DNA of 64,000 nt from Agrococcus terreus. Its GTDB lineage: Bacteria; Actinomycetota; Actinomycetes; Actinomycetales; Microbacteriaceae. The position numbers were made by a program, and so were the translations under genes. Each line of letters begins with the position of its first letter. Position 1 is the stretch's first letter. The notes beneath the pieces are model-generated. The model had not been told where the DNA came from and did not search any database. It saw nothing but the letters and a program-made list of their open reading frames with translations. Shown one piece after another: positions 55,381-64,000 of the stretch. The stretch spans positions 124,001 to 188,000 of the forward strand of contig NZ_BMLM01000001.1 of the NCBI RefSeq assembly GCF_014645235.1, in the 5' to 3' direction.

Positions 55381-56484
55381 GTGACTGTGCGACTTCGCCG
55401 CGAGATCGCGGAGGTTCCCCCGTACCAGCAGGGACGGCCCGCCCCGGAGGGCGGGTTCAAGCTCTCGAGCAACGAGAACCCGTTCCCGCCGCTGCCGGCG
55501 GTCGTCGAGGCCGTGCAGCGGGAGGCCGAGCGGGTGAACCGCTACCCCCGGCCCGGCGCCCCCGACCTCAAGGCCGCGCTCGCGGCCGAGCTCGGCGTCG
55601 AGGCGGAGCGCATCCTCATCGGCGACGGCTCCGCGTCGCTGCTGCAGCAGCTCATCCACGCCGTCGCCGGCCCCGGCGACGAGGTCGTCTACGCCTGGCG
55701 CTCGTTCGACGCCTACCCGCTGTTCGTCCGCACCGGCGGCGCGACGCCCGTCGAGGTGCCGCTCACCGCCGACCACGAGCACGACCTCGAGGCGATGGCC
55801 GCCGCGATCACCGAGCGCACCCGCGCCGTGATCGTCTGCAGCCCGAACAACCCCACCGGCACGATCGTCGGCGCCGAGGAGCTCGACGCCTTCCTCGACC
55901 GCATCCCCGCCGACGTGCTCGTCATGCTCGACGAGGCCTACGTGGAGTTCGTGCGCGAGCCCACGTTCGACGGGATCGACCAGCAGCGCCGCCGCGACAA
56001 CGTCGTGGTGCTCCGCACCTTCTCGAAGGCGCACGGCCTCGCGGGCCTCCGCGTCGGCTACGCCGTCGGCGACCCGGCGGTGCTGTTCGGCGCCGACGTC
56101 GCCGGCGTGCCGCTCTCGCAGACGGCCCTGGCCTCCTCGGCCGCGATCGCGGCGCTCGAGCACGTCGGCGAGACGTTCGCGCGCATCGAGGTGCTCGCCG
56201 AGCAGCGCGACGCGCTCTGGCACCGCCTCGTCGACGCCGGCGTGCCCGCGCCCCGCCCGCACGGCAACTTCCTCTGGGTCCCCTCGCGGCCCGGCCAGGA
56301 GGAGCGGATCCACGACATCCTCTTCTCGGAGCGGATCGTCGCGAAGGTCTTCCCCGAGGGCACGCGCATCTCGATCGGCGAGCCCGAGAGCTTCGACCAC
56401 GTGCTCGCGGCGGCCGTGCGCATCCAGGAGCTGCAGACCGACGCGCCCGCGGCCGCCGAGCGCCAGGAGGCGTCGTCGCTGTGA
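55381..56484 (+). CDS. HisC-like aminotransferase (histidinol-phosphate/aromatic)
   Basis: 367 residues, fold-type I PLP enzyme. LSSNENPFPPLP, IVCSPNNPTGT, LDEAYVEF and the PLP lysine K216 in TFSKAHGLAGLRVGY. Similar to HisC but in actinobacteria this paralogue, placed next to 2-oxoacid dehydrogenase genes, is often an aromatic (phenylalanine) aminotransferase. No his genes are near. The stop overlaps the E1-alpha GTG (4 bases), making it the first gene of a four-gene operon. Leaderless start likely. Confidence 0.88.
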   Translation: MTVRLRREIAEVPPYQQGRPAPEGGFKLSSNENPFPPLPAVVEAVQREAERVNRYPRPGAPDLKAALAAELGVEAERILIGDGSASLLQQLIHAVAGPGDEVVYAWRSFDAYPLFVRTGGATPVEVPLTADHEHDLEAMAAAITERTRAVIVCSPNNPTGTIVGAEELDAFLDRIPADVLVMLDEAYVEFVREPTFDGIDQQRRRDNVVVLRTFSKAHGLAGLRVGYAVGDPAVLFGADVAGVPLSQTALASSAAIAALEHVGETFARIEVLAEQRDALWHRLVDAGVPAPRPHGNFLWVPSRPGQEERIHDILFSERIVAKVFPEGTRISIGEPESFDHVLAAAVRIQELQTDAPAAAERQEASSL

Positions 56485-57614
56485 GCGCCGGCACAGCCAT
56501 CCGCGCCCGCGCCGCGGAGCCCATCCGACTCCTCGACGAGGACGGCCGGATCGTCGAGACCGACGAGAACGCCGAGCACCACGCGCTCGCCGCGCAGCTG
56601 AGCACCGACGACCGGCTCGCGATGCACCGCGAGATGGTCGCGACGCGCGCCTTCGACATCGAGGCCGGCAACCTGCAGCGGCAGGGCAAGCTCGGCCTGT
56701 GGGTGCCGTCGCTCGGCCAGGAGGGCGGCCAGGTCGGCGCCGCATGGGCGACGCGGCCGCAGGACACGATCTTCCCCAGCTACCGCGAGCACCTCATCGC
56801 GCTGCACCGCGGTGTCGAGATGCTGCAGATCCTCGACATCTTCCGCGGCGCGCGCCACGGCGGCTGGGACCCGCTCGAGACGCAGGGCATGCGCATCTAC
56901 TCGCTCGTCATCGGCACGCACGCGCTCCACGCGACGGGCTACGCGATGGGCGTGCGCCTCGACGGCCGCTGCGGCACGGGCGACGCGGAGGCGGACGAGG
57001 CCGTCGTCGCCTTCTACGGCGACGGCGCGGCGAGCCAGGGCGACGCGAGCGAGGGCCTCGTCTTCGCCGCGAGCTACGAGGCGCCCGTCGTCTTCTTCGT
57101 GCAGAACAACAAGTGGGCGATCTCGGTGCCCTCGAGCCGCCAGTCCCGCTTCCCGCTCCACGAGCGCGCCCGCGGCTTCGGCCTCGACGCGGCGTGGGTC
57201 GACGGCAACGACCCGCTCGCCTCGTTCGCCGTCACGCGCCGGATGCTCGACGCGGCCCGGCAGGGCCGGCCCGGCTACGTCGAGGCCGACACGTACCGGA
57301 TGGGCGCGCACACCACGAGCGACGACCCCACCCGCTACCGCGACGACGCCGAGGTGGAGGCGTGGCGCCGCCGCGACCCGATCGAGCGCATGGCCGCGCA
57401 CCTGCGCGAGCTGGGCGTCGACGACGCGGCGCTCGCGGCGATCGGCGAGGAGGCGACCGAGGCGGCCGCCGACGTGCGCCGCCGCATGCTCGCGGCCGGC
57501 GGCCCGGCGAGCGACGACATCTTCGACCACGTCTACAGCGAGCCGCACCCGCTGATGGTGGAGCAGAAGCGCGCGCTGGGCGAGTTCGAAGCGAGCTTCG
57601 GGGACGAGCGATGA
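56481..57614 (+). CDS. 2-oxoacid dehydrogenase E1 component, alpha subunit
   Basis: 377 residues. Thiamine-diphosphate motif GDGAASQGDASEG...QNNKWAIS and GRPGYVEADTYRMGAHTTSDDPTRYR, the phosphorylation-loop region. Closest pattern is branched-chain 2-oxoacid dehydrogenase/pyruvate dehydrogenase alpha of actinobacteria; LVFAASYEAPVVFFVQNN is typical. First of three complex subunits, coupled by 4-base overlaps to the aminotransferase upstream and E1-beta downstream. Branched-chain use is favoured because Microbacteriaceae lipids are dominated by iso/anteiso acids. Confidence 0.92.
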   Translation: MSAGTAIRARAAEPIRLLDEDGRIVETDENAEHHALAAQLSTDDRLAMHREMVATRAFDIEAGNLQRQGKLGLWVPSLGQEGGQVGAAWATRPQDTIFPSYREHLIALHRGVEMLQILDIFRGARHGGWDPLETQGMRIYSLVIGTHALHATGYAMGVRLDGRCGTGDAEADEAVVAFYGDGAASQGDASEGLVFAASYEAPVVFFVQNNKWAISVPSSRQSRFPLHERARGFGLDAAWVDGNDPLASFAVTRRMLDAARQGRPGYVEADTYRMGAHTTSDDPTRYRDDAEVEAWRRRDPIERMAAHLRELGVDDAALAAIGEEATEAAADVRRRMLAAGGPASDDIFDHVYSEPHPLMVEQKRALGEFEASFGDER

Positions 57615-58627
57615 CCGAGACCCAGACCCAGGCCGCGGCCGCCGAGCGGCCCGCGACGACGACGATGCCGCTCGCGAAGGCGCTGAACAGCGCCCTGCGC
57701 GAGGCGATGCGCGCCGACGAGAAGGTGCTGCTCATGGGCGAGGACATCGGCCCGCTCGGCGGCGTCTTCCGCATCACCGACGGCCTGCAGGCTGAGTTCG
57801 GCGCCGACCGCGTGCTCGACACCCCGCTCGCCGAGTCGGGCATCATCGGCACCGCGATCGGCCTCGCGATGCGCGGCTACCGCCCGGTCGTCGAGATCCA
57901 GTTCGACGGCTTCGTCTACCCCGGCTTCGACCAGATCGTCTCGCAGCTCGCGAAGCTCACCGCGCGCCACCGCGGCGCCGTCTCGATGCCCGTCGTCATC
58001 CGCATCCCCTACGGCGGCCACATCGGCGCCGTCGAGCACCACCAGGAGAGCCCGGAGGCGTACTTCGCGCACACGGCGGGCCTGCGGGTCGTGAGCCCGT
58101 CGACCGCGAACGACGCGCACTGGATGCTGCGGCAGGCGATCGAGAGCGACGACCCCGTCATCTTCCTCGAGCCGAAGTCGAAGTACTGGTCGAAGGGCGA
58201 GGTGCTCGCCGAGCCCGCGGTCGACCTCCACCGAACGGTCGTCGCGAAGCCGGGCACCGACGTGACGCTCGTCGGCCACGGCGCGATGGTGCACGTGCTG
58301 CTGCAGGCGGCGCAGATCGCCGAGCGCGAGGGCACGAGCGTCGAGGTGCTCGACCTGCGCTCGCTCTCGCCCATCGACTGGGCGCCCATCGTGGAGTCGG
58401 CGCAGCGCACCGGCCGCGTCGTCGTCGCGCAGGAGGCGCCCGGCCACGTGTCGGTCGGCTCCGAGATCGCCGCGACGGTCGCCGAGCGCGCCTTCTACTC
58501 GCTCGAGGCGCCCGTGCTGCGGGTGTCCGGCTTCGACGCGCCCTTCCCGCCGGCGCAGCTCGAGGACGTCTACCTGCCCGACGCCGACCGCGTGCTCGAC
58601 GCCGTCGACCGCGCGCTCGCCTACTGA
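57611..58627 (+). CDS. 2-oxoacid dehydrogenase E1 component, beta subunit
   Basis: 338 residues. Transketolase-like pyrimidine-binding domain [29 protein letters not shown] [40 protein letters not shown] and the C-terminal domain [14 protein letters not shown]. Pairs with E1-alpha. Starts inside the E1-alpha stop; E2 follows after 16 bases. Confidence 0.94.
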   Translation: MTETQTQAAAAERPATTTMPLAKALNSALREAMRADEKVLLMGEDIGPLGGVFRITDGLQAEFGADRVLDTPLAESGIIGTAIGLAMRGYRPVVEIQFDGFVYPGFDQIVSQLAKLTARHRGAVSMPVVIRIPYGGHIGAVEHHQESPEAYFAHTAGLRVVSPSTANDAHWMLRQAIESDDPVIFLEPKSKYWSKGEVLAEPAVDLHRTVVAKPGTDVTLVGHGAMVHVLLQAAQIAEREGTSVEVLDLRSLSPIDWAPIVESAQRTGRVVVAQEAPGHVSVGSEIAATVAERAFYSLEAPVLRVSGFDAPFPPAQLEDVYLPDADRVLDAVDRALAY

Positions 58628-58643
58628 GACCGAAGAGGACCCG

Positions 58644-59930
58644 ATGCAGGAGTTCAGGCTGCCCGACCCGGGCGAGGGCCTCACCGAGGCCGAGATCGTC
58701 AGCTGGCGCGTCCAGCCGGGCGACGCGGTCCACGTCAACGACGTCCTCCTCGAGGTCGAGACCGCGAAGTCGCTCGTCGAGCTGCCGAGCCCGTTCGACG
58801 GCACCGTCGAGGCGCTGCTCGTCGAGCCGGGCCAGACCGTCGAGGTCGGCACGCCCATCATCCGCGTCTCCGGCGGCGACGCCGAGACCGTCGAGACCAC
58901 GCGCGCCACCGAGCAGACGATCGAGCGCGACGAGGACGGCGGCGCCGTGCTCGTCGGCTACGGGGTGCGCGGCGGGGCGGAGACCCGCCGGCGCAAGCCG
59001 CACACGGTGCGCGAGGTGCCCGAGCGCGACCGCCCGGCGCCGCCCGCGTCGGTGCCCGCGGCCGCCGCGGCGCCCGTGATCGCCAAGCCGCCCATCCGCA
59101 AGCTCGCGAAGGACCTCGGCGTCGACCTCGCCTCGCTCGAGGGCACGGGCCTCGCGGGCGAGGTGACGCGCGACGACGTCGTGCGCGCCGCCGAGCAGGC
59201 GAAGGTGTTCCGCAACCTCGACGCGCCCGCCTGGTCGGGCGGCCGCGAGGAGCGCGTGCCGGTGAAGGGCGTGCGGAAGGTCATCGCGCAGGCGATGGTC
59301 GACTCGGCGCAGTCGGCGCCGCACGTGTCGGTCTTCACGGACGTCGACGCGAGCCGCACGATGGAGTTCGTCAAGCGGCTCAAGGCCTCGCCCGACTTCG
59401 CCGACGTGAAGGTGTCGCCGCTGCTCATCATGGCGAAGGCGATCCTGTGGGCGATCCGCCGCAACCCGCTCGTGAACTCGACGTTCAAGGGCGACGAGAT
59501 CGTCGTCCACCACTACGTGAACCTCGGCATCGCCGCCGCGACGCCGCGGGGCCTCCTCGTGCCGAACATCAAGGACGCGCAGGACCTCTCGCTGCTCGAG
59601 CTCGCGAAGGCGCTGCAGCAGCTCACGACGACCGCGCGCGAGGGCCGCACGCAGCCGGCCGAGCTCGCGAACGGCACGTTCACGATCACGAACATCGGCG
59701 TCTTCGGCATGGACACGGGCACGCCCATCCTCAACCCGGGGGAGACGGGCATCGTGGCGCTCGGCACGATCCGGCAGAAGCCGTGGGTCGTCGACGGGGA
59801 GGTGCGCCCGCGCTGGGTGACGACGGTGGGCGGATCGTTCGACCACCGGGCGATCGACGGCGACGTGATCAGCCGCTTCGTGGCCGACGTCGCCTCGATC
59901 CTCGAGGAGCCGGCGCTCCTGCTCGACTGA
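58644..59930 (+). CDS. 2-oxoacid dehydrogenase E2 acyltransferase
   Basis: 428 residues. One N-terminal lipoyl domain with Lys42 in [14 protein letters not shown], an Ala/Pro linker, a peripheral-subunit-binding domain ([29 protein letters not shown]), then the catalytic core ending in [17 protein letters not shown] (active-site His/Asp). Transfers the acyl group from E1 to CoA. E3 (lipoamide dehydrogenase) is not in the window. Single lipoyl domain and operon order (E1a-E1b-E2) suit a branched-chain complex; pyruvate cannot be excluded. Confidence 0.94.
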   Translation: MQEFRLPDPGEGLTEAEIVSWRVQPGDAVHVNDVLLEVETAKSLVELPSPFDGTVEALLVEPGQTVEVGTPIIRVSGGDAETVETTRATEQTIERDEDGGAVLVGYGVRGGAETRRRKPHTVREVPERDRPAPPASVPAAAAAPVIAKPPIRKLAKDLGVDLASLEGTGLAGEVTRDDVVRAAEQAKVFRNLDAPAWSGGREERVPVKGVRKVIAQAMVDSAQSAPHVSVFTDVDASRTMEFVKRLKASPDFADVKVSPLLIMAKAILWAIRRNPLVNSTFKGDEIVVHHYVNLGIAAATPRGLLVPNIKDAQDLSLLELAKALQQLTTTAREGRTQPAELANGTFTITNIGVFGMDTGTPILNPGETGIVALGTIRQKPWVVDGEVRPRWVTTVGGSFDHRAIDGDVISRFVADVASILEEPALLLD

Positions 59931-59985
59931 TGCAGGTGCCGTCGGCGGCTCCCACGGGCTGAGCCGCTCCGTTCACCTGCGGTGT

Positions 59986-60030
59986 GGTCTCGACTCGGTC
60001 AGCGCGCTGCGCGCGCGGACCGGCTCGACC
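59986..60030. repeat. Intergenic imperfect palindrome, GGTCTCGA...TCGACC type
   Basis: GGTCTCGACTCGGTC on the left and GACCGGCTCGACC on the right around a GCGCGC-rich centre, between convergent E2 and nadE. Same family as 35725-35769; it may act as a terminator for both genes. Confidence 0.55.
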
Positions 60031-60042
60031 GGCGGAGGGGCG

Positions 60043-60876
60043 TCAGCGCCACCAGCCGTCCTCGGGGCCGACGGGCACCTGGCGCTTGTGCTCGGTGCGG
60101 TCGTAGCGCTCGATGATCGCCGCGGCCTCCTCGGGCGCGACCTCCTCGCCGCGCAGGAACGCGTCGAGCACCTCGTAGGTGACGCCGAGCTCGTGCTCGT
60201 CGAGCTGCCCGGGGCGGTCGTCGAGCAGGTCGGCGGTCGGCGGCTTCTGCCAGAGGCGGTCGGGCGAGCCGAGCTCGCGCAGCAGCTCGCGCCCCTGCCC
60301 CTTCGTGAGGCCGTTGAGCGGCAGCACGTCGGCGCCGCCGTCGCCGTACTTCGTGAAGAAGCCGGTCACGGCCTCGGCGGCGTGGTCGGTGCCCACGACG
60401 AGCAGGCCCAGCTGGCCGCCGACCGCGTACTGCGCGATCATGCGCGCACGTGCCTTGACGTTGCCCTTGTGGTAGTCGGAGACTTCACCGATCGCCGCCT
60501 CGACCGAGGCCTCGAGCGCGTCGACGCCGGGCTTCACGTCGACCGTGACCTCCCGGTCGGCGCGGATGAAGTCGAGCGCCAGCTGCGCGTCGTCCTCGTC
60601 GGCCTGCACGCCGTAGGGGAGGCGCACCGCGACGAACGTCGCCTCGCCGCCCCCCGCGCGCGCGCGCTCGACCGCGAGCTGCGCGAGGCGGCCGGCGAGC
60701 GAGGAGTCCTGCCCGCCGGAGATGCCGAGCACGAGGCCCTGGGCGCCGGTCGAGCCGAGGTAGTCGGCGAGGAAGGCGACGCGGCGCTCGACCTCGGCCG
60801 CCGGGTCGATCGACGGTCGGACGCCGAGCGCCTCGACGATGGACTGCTGGGTGGTGCCGCGCGCGGTCTGCTCCAT
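60043..60876 (-). CDS. nadE: NH3-dependent NAD synthetase
   Basis: 277 residues, the ammonia-using form without a glutaminase domain. ATP pyrophosphatase loop SGGQDSS (53-59), [54 protein letters not shown]. Makes NAD from deamido-NAD. TACGCT (60888-60883) lies six bases before the ATG: leaderless. The upstream gap to znuA (102 bases) carries the divergent zinc-regulated promoter. Confidence 0.96.
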   Translation of the reverse strand: MEQTARGTTQQSIVEALGVRPSIDPAAEVERRVAFLADYLGSTGAQGLVLGISGGQDSSLAGRLAQLAVERARAGGGEATFVAVRLPYGVQADEDDAQLALDFIRADREVTVDVKPGVDALEASVEAAIGEVSDYHKGNVKARARMIAQYAVGGQLGLLVVGTDHAAEAVTGFFTKYGDGGADVLPLNGLTKGQGRELLRELGSPDRLWQKPPTADLLDDRPGQLDEHELGVTYEVLDAFLRGEEVAPEEAAAIIERYDRTEHKRQVPVGPEDGWWR

Positions 60877-60928
60877 GGCAGAAGCGTAGTCAGCCCGCCT
60901 CGGAGGCCGATCCTCGTGCTCCATGATT

Positions 60929-60957
60929 TTGACAATCGTTCTCATCGGCTCTACGGT
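60929..60957 (+). promoter_or_regulatory. znu promoter with Zur-like box
   Basis: TTGACA (60929-60934), 17-base spacer, TACGGT (60952-60957). TGACAATCGTTCTCA (60930-60944) is an imperfect inverted repeat (TGACAA / TTCTCA) like actinobacterial Zur boxes and covers the -35 and spacer, so zinc-loaded Zur would block transcription. Confidence 0.7.
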
Positions 60958-60978
60958 CGTGGAGGAAAGCGAGGACCC

Positions 60979-62100
60979 ATGCACCGCACCCCCACGACCG
61001 TCGGCGCCGTCGCCGCGACCGCGATCGTCTCCCTGGCGCTCGCCGGCTGCGCCACCGGATCCGCCGCCGAGCCCGAGGCGGGCGACGGCCTCCAGGTGGT
61101 CGCGACGACGACCCAGCTCGGCGACTTCGCGCGCGAGGTCGCGGGCGACGACGCGCAGATCACGCAGCTGCTGCAGCCCGGCCAGTCGGCGCACGGCTTC
61201 GACCCGAGCCCGCAGGCGCTGCAGGGCCTCGCCGCCGCCGACGTGCTCGTGATCAACGGCGCTGGCCTCGAGGAGTGGCTCGACAGCGCCGTCGAGGCGT
61301 CCGGCTTCGACGGCACGATCGTCGACACCTCGGAGGACGTGCACCTGCACGAGGGCGCGGGCCACGACCACGGCGACCACGCCCACGAGGGCGAGGAGGC
61401 GCACGAGGAGCACGCGCACGAGGACGAGACGCAGGCCGAGGACGCACTCGAGGACGAGGCGCACGCGGAGGACGAGCACGCCGACGAGGCCGGCGCGGAG
61501 GACAGCCACGGCCACGACCACGCGATCGACCCGCACACGTGGTCGGACCCGCACAACGCCATCCACATGGTCGAGTCGATCGTCGCCGGGCTCTCGGCCG
61601 CCGACGAGGCGTCCGCCGACGCGTTCGCCGCGAACGGCGAGGCGTACGTCGGGCAGCTCGAGGCGCTCGACGCCTGGATCCACGCCTCCGTCGACCAGGT
61701 GCCCGCGGATGAGCGGCTGCTCGTGACGACGCACGACACGTTCTCGTACCTCGCGGAGGCGCAGGGCATCGAGGTCGTCGGCAACGTCATGGCGTCGCTC
61801 GACGACAACGCCGAGCCGAGCGCCGCCGAGATGGACGCGCTCATCGCCGCCATCCGCGACACCGGCGTGCGCGCCGTCTTCTCGGAGACCTCCATCAACC
61901 CCGCCCTCGCCGAGACCATCGCGCGCGACGCCGGCGTCGAGGTCTTCTCGGGCGAGGATGCGCTCTACGCCGACTCGCTCGGCGCGGAGGGATCGGCCGG
62001 CGCGACCTACATCGGCAGCCAGATCCACAACATCACCCGCATCGTGGAATCCTGGGGTGCGGAGCCGGCAGCGCTCCCCGCGGAGCTGGAGGAGCCCTGA
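60979..62100 (+). CDS. znuA: Zinc ABC transporter substrate-binding lipoprotein
   Basis: 373 residues. Lipobox LALAGC (Cys24). Cluster A-I metal-binding protein: [49 protein letters not shown] and [20 protein letters not shown] supply the metal ligands. Between residues ~120 and 185 is a His/Asp/Glu-rich loop ([20 protein letters not shown]) typical of zinc-specific members. GAGGACCC precedes the ATG. Coupled to znuC by a CTGA overlap. Confidence 0.94.
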   Translation: MHRTPTTVGAVAATAIVSLALAGCATGSAAEPEAGDGLQVVATTTQLGDFAREVAGDDAQITQLLQPGQSAHGFDPSPQALQGLAAADVLVINGAGLEEWLDSAVEASGFDGTIVDTSEDVHLHEGAGHDHGDHAHEGEEAHEEHAHEDETQAEDALEDEAHAEDEHADEAGAEDSHGHDHAIDPHTWSDPHNAIHMVESIVAGLSAADEASADAFAANGEAYVGQLEALDAWIHASVDQVPADERLLVTTHDTFSYLAEAQGIEVVGNVMASLDDNAEPSAAEMDALIAAIRDTGVRAVFSETSINPALAETIARDAGVEVFSGEDALYADSLGAEGSAGATYIGSQIHNITRIVESWGAEPAALPAELEEP

Positions 62101-62936
62101 ACCCGATCGTCGACATCGCGCGCGCGAGCCTCTCGCACGCAGGCGGCACCCCCGTGCTCACGGGGGTGTCGTTCGACGTGCGCCCGGGGGAGGCCGTGGC
62201 GCTCATCGGGCCGAACGGCGCCGGGAAGTCGACGCTCCTCGCGGGCCTCATCGGCACGGCCGCGCACGCGGCCGAGCGCTGGGTCGTGCCCGACCGCGCC
62301 GACATCGGCCTGCTGCCGCAGACCTCCACGGCTGACCTCGACTTCCCCGTCACGCTCGAGGACGTCGTGCTCATGGGCCGCACCGCCCGGCTCGGGATGC
62401 GCTGGCCGGGCCGCGCCGACCGGCGCATCGCGCGCGACGCGATCGAGCTCGTCGGCCTCGGCCCGCAGCGCCGCACCCGCTTCGGCGCCCTCTCCGGCGG
62501 CCAGCGGCAGCGCGGCCTCCTCGCGCGCGCCCTCGCGGGCGAGCCGCGCCTCGTGCTGCTCGACGAGCCCTTCAACGGCCTCGATCGCGCCTCGCGCGAC
62601 GCGCTGCTCGGCGTCATCGAGCGGCTGAAGGCCGAGGGCGTCGCGCTCCTCATCACGACCCACGACCTCGACCTCGCTCGCGCCGCCTGCGAGCGCACGC
62701 TGCTCGTCAACGGCGAGCAGGTGGCGTTCGACGAGACCGCCTGCGTGCTGACGCTCGAGCAGGTGGAGCGCACCTTCGCCGCCCACGCGATCGAGATCGA
62801 CGGGCACACGCTCGCCACGACGGAGCACCACGCATCCGAGCACGCCGAGCACCACGGCCTCGGGCAGCACGAGGCGCACGGCGCGCCCGCCGCACCTGCC
62901 GAGCGACCCGGCGCCGCGTCCGACGCCGCGCGGTGA
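62097..62936 (+). CDS. znuC: Zinc ABC transporter ATP-binding protein, probable CTG start
   Basis: 279 residues from CTG 62097. No ATG, GTG or TTG lies in frame upstream of the required first beta strand ([20 protein letters not shown]); the only suitable codon is CTG overlapping the znuA TGA, behind GGAGGAG. The next start-like codon, GTG 62154, would cut off strand one. Walker [10 protein letters not shown] (38-46), signature LSGGQRQRG, Walker [14 protein letters not shown]-terminal His-rich tail ([19 protein letters not shown]) may sense or buffer zinc. Confidence 0.9.
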   Translation: MNPIVDIARASLSHAGGTPVLTGVSFDVRPGEAVALIGPNGAGKSTLLAGLIGTAAHAAERWVVPDRADIGLLPQTSTADLDFPVTLEDVVLMGRTARLGMRWPGRADRRIARDAIELVGLGPQRRTRFGALSGGQRQRGLLARALAGEPRLVLLDEPFNGLDRASRDALLGVIERLKAEGVALLITTHDLDLARAACERTLLVNGEQVAFDETACVLTLEQVERTFAAHAIEIDGHTLATTEHHASEHAEHHGLGQHEAHGAPAAPAERPGAASDAAR

Positions 62937-62943
62937 CCCGCCG

Positions 62944-63831
62944 ATGATCGACATCGTCGGCCCGTTCGCGCTGCCCTTCCTGCAGCGCCCGCTGCTGCTG
63001 CTGCTCGTGCTGGCGGTCGCCGCCGCGACCGTGGGGCTGCTCGTCAACCTCCGCCGCCTCGAGTTCATCGGCGACGGCCTCACCCACGCCGTCTTCCCCG
63101 GCCTCGTCATCGGCTTCGTCATCGCCGGCGAGCCGGGACTCCTGCCCGGCGCGCTCGTCGCCGCCGTGCTCGCGGCGCTCGCGCTCACCGCCGTCGAGCG
63201 GCGCGGCACGGGCGGCGAGACCGGCATCGCGATCCTCCTCACCTCGTTCTTCTCGGTGGGCGTCGTGATCGTCTCGACCCGCAGCGACTACGCGGGGCAG
63301 CTGCAGGAGCTCTTCTTCGGCCGCCTGCTCACGATCACGGATGCGCAGCTCGGCTGGTCGGCGGCGATCGTCGCGCTCGCCGTGGCGCTCGTGGCGCTCG
63401 GCTGGCGGCAGCAGGTGTTCCGCGCGTTCGACCCGGCGGGCGCCGAGGCCGCGGGCCTGCGCACGCTGCGGCTCGACCTCGTCGCGAACATCGCGGTCGG
63501 CCTGTTCGTCGTGGCCGCGGCCTCGTCGGTGGGCGTGCTGCTCGTGCTCGCGGTGCTCATCGTGCCCGCCGCGGCCGCGCGGGGCGTCACCGGGCGCATC
63601 GGCGCCGCGGCGCTCGTCGCGCTCGTCTTCGCGGCCGTCACCGGCTGGCTCGGCCTCGCGGTGTCGTTCCACCTCTCGGTCGAGCTGGGCGTCGACGCCG
63701 CGCCCGGCGCGACGGTGGCGACGCTCATGGTGGCCGCGTACCTGCTCGTGCTCGGCGCCGGCGCGCTCGTGCGCCGCGCCGGCTCCGCCCGCTCGCGCGC
63801 GGGCGTCGCCGCAGGGACGGCGGCCGCCTGA
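62944..63831 (+). CDS. znuB: Zinc/manganese ABC transporter permease 1
   Basis: 295 residues, ABC-3 family permease with about eight transmembrane helices: RPLLLLLVLAVAAATVGLLVNLRRLEFIGDGLTHAVFPGLVIGF at the start and SSVGVLLVLAVLIVPAAAARGV towards the end. ATG 7 bases after znuC. Its stop overlaps the ATG of a second permease by one base (TGATG). Confidence 0.92.
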   Translation: MIDIVGPFALPFLQRPLLLLLVLAVAAATVGLLVNLRRLEFIGDGLTHAVFPGLVIGFVIAGEPGLLPGALVAAVLAALALTAVERRGTGGETGIAILLTSFFSVGVVIVSTRSDYAGQLQELFFGRLLTITDAQLGWSAAIVALAVALVALGWRQQVFRAFDPAGAEAAGLRTLRLDLVANIAVGLFVVAAASSVGVLLVLAVLIVPAAAARGVTGRIGAAALVALVFAAVTGWLGLAVSFHLSVELGVDAAPGATVATLMVAAYLLVLGAGALVRRAGSARSRAGVAAGTAAA

Positions 63832-64000
63832 TGGACTACTTCTCGCTCGCCCTCGTCGAGGCCGTGCTCGCGGGCGCCCTCGCCGGGCTCACGGGGGTGC
63901 TCGTGGTGCTGCGGCAGCGCGCGTTCTTCACCATGGCGCTCACGCACGCGACCTTCCCGGGCGCCGTCGTCGCGGTCATGCTCGGCGTCGCCGCGCCCAT
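63831..64000 (+). CDS. Zinc/manganese ABC transporter permease 2, partial
   Basis: First 56 codons; truncated by the window end. MDYFSLALVEAVLAGALAGLTGVLVVLRQRAFFTMALTHATFPGAVVAVML is the start of another ABC-3 permease, different from the first. Two permeases in tandem resemble TroABCD-type loci, which form heterodimers, rather than the single-permease ZnuABC of proteobacteria. Confidence 0.88.
   Translation, partial: MDYFSLALVEAVLAGALAGLTGVLVVLRQRAFFTMALTHATFPGAVVAVMLGVAAP

Overview
The window is a 64-kb piece of a very GC-rich actinobacterial chromosome centred on the replication origin. Synteny (gyrA-gyrB-dciA-recF-gnd-dnaN-dnaA / rpmH-rnpA-yidD-yidC-jag-rsmG-parA-parB, then trxA-trxB-murJ-DUF6049-cca and rpsF-ssb-rpsR-rplI-dnaB), the lack of sigM, cwlM and mutT4 beside murJ, and the small gnd between dnaN and recF point to a Microbacteriaceae-like organism. 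The genus cannot be fixed from the sequence; Agrococcus-like is a guess.

Layout. 1-12 kb, minus strand: gyrA (cut by the window start), gyrB, an inserted three-gene sugar-acid cassette (oxidoreductase, four-carbon acid sugar kinase, GntR regulator), then dciA, recF, gnd and dnaN. 12.0-14.3 kb: oriC, with DnaA boxes on both sides of dnaA. 14.3-20.4 kb, plus strand: rpmH-rnpA-yidD-yidC-jag-rsmG as a tight, mostly overlapping run, a 1.28-kb gene-free spacer with six parS sites and tandem DnaA boxes, then parA-parB. 20.4-26 kb, minus strand: trxA, trxB, a small membrane protein, murJ and DUF6049. 26-33 kb, plus strand: cca, an unknown membrane protein, rpsF-ssb-rpsR-rplI and dnaB, whose upstream region carries another DnaA-box cluster. 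33-46 kb: a mixed housekeeping region (MFS transporter, NYN protein, DNA glycosylase, NADPH:FMN reductase, M20 hydrolase, aldo/keto reductase, lipoprotein, fibronectin-type-III protein, fur-katA, alcohol dehydrogenase, sulfurtransferase).

47-55 kb is the most interesting accessory region. It has an apparent contact-toxin operon: a WXG100-like/CpnT-N-like protein, a separately encoded Ntox15 (HxxD) DNase toxin, three tandem GAD-like/DUF1851 (Tdi1-type) immunity paralogues, and one more possible immunity protein. Just past purB and a low-molecular-weight phosphatase lies a second WXG-like small protein, translationally coupled to a large alpha/beta-hydrolase. Together these look like cargo of a type VII/Esx-type exporter that is not itself in the window.

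55-64 kb: an aminotransferase coupled to a three-gene 2-oxoacid dehydrogenase complex (probably branched-chain, supplying primers for iso/anteiso fatty acids), nadE, and a zinc ABC importer (znuA-znuC-znuB plus a second permease cut by the window end) under a promoter with a Zur-like box.

Two features recur. Intergenic strand switches are closed by long GC-rich hairpins. At least seven genes have a TANNNT -10 hexamer ending exactly six bases before the start codon, as expected for leaderless transcripts. No rRNA, tRNA, CRISPR array, transposase or integrase was seen.
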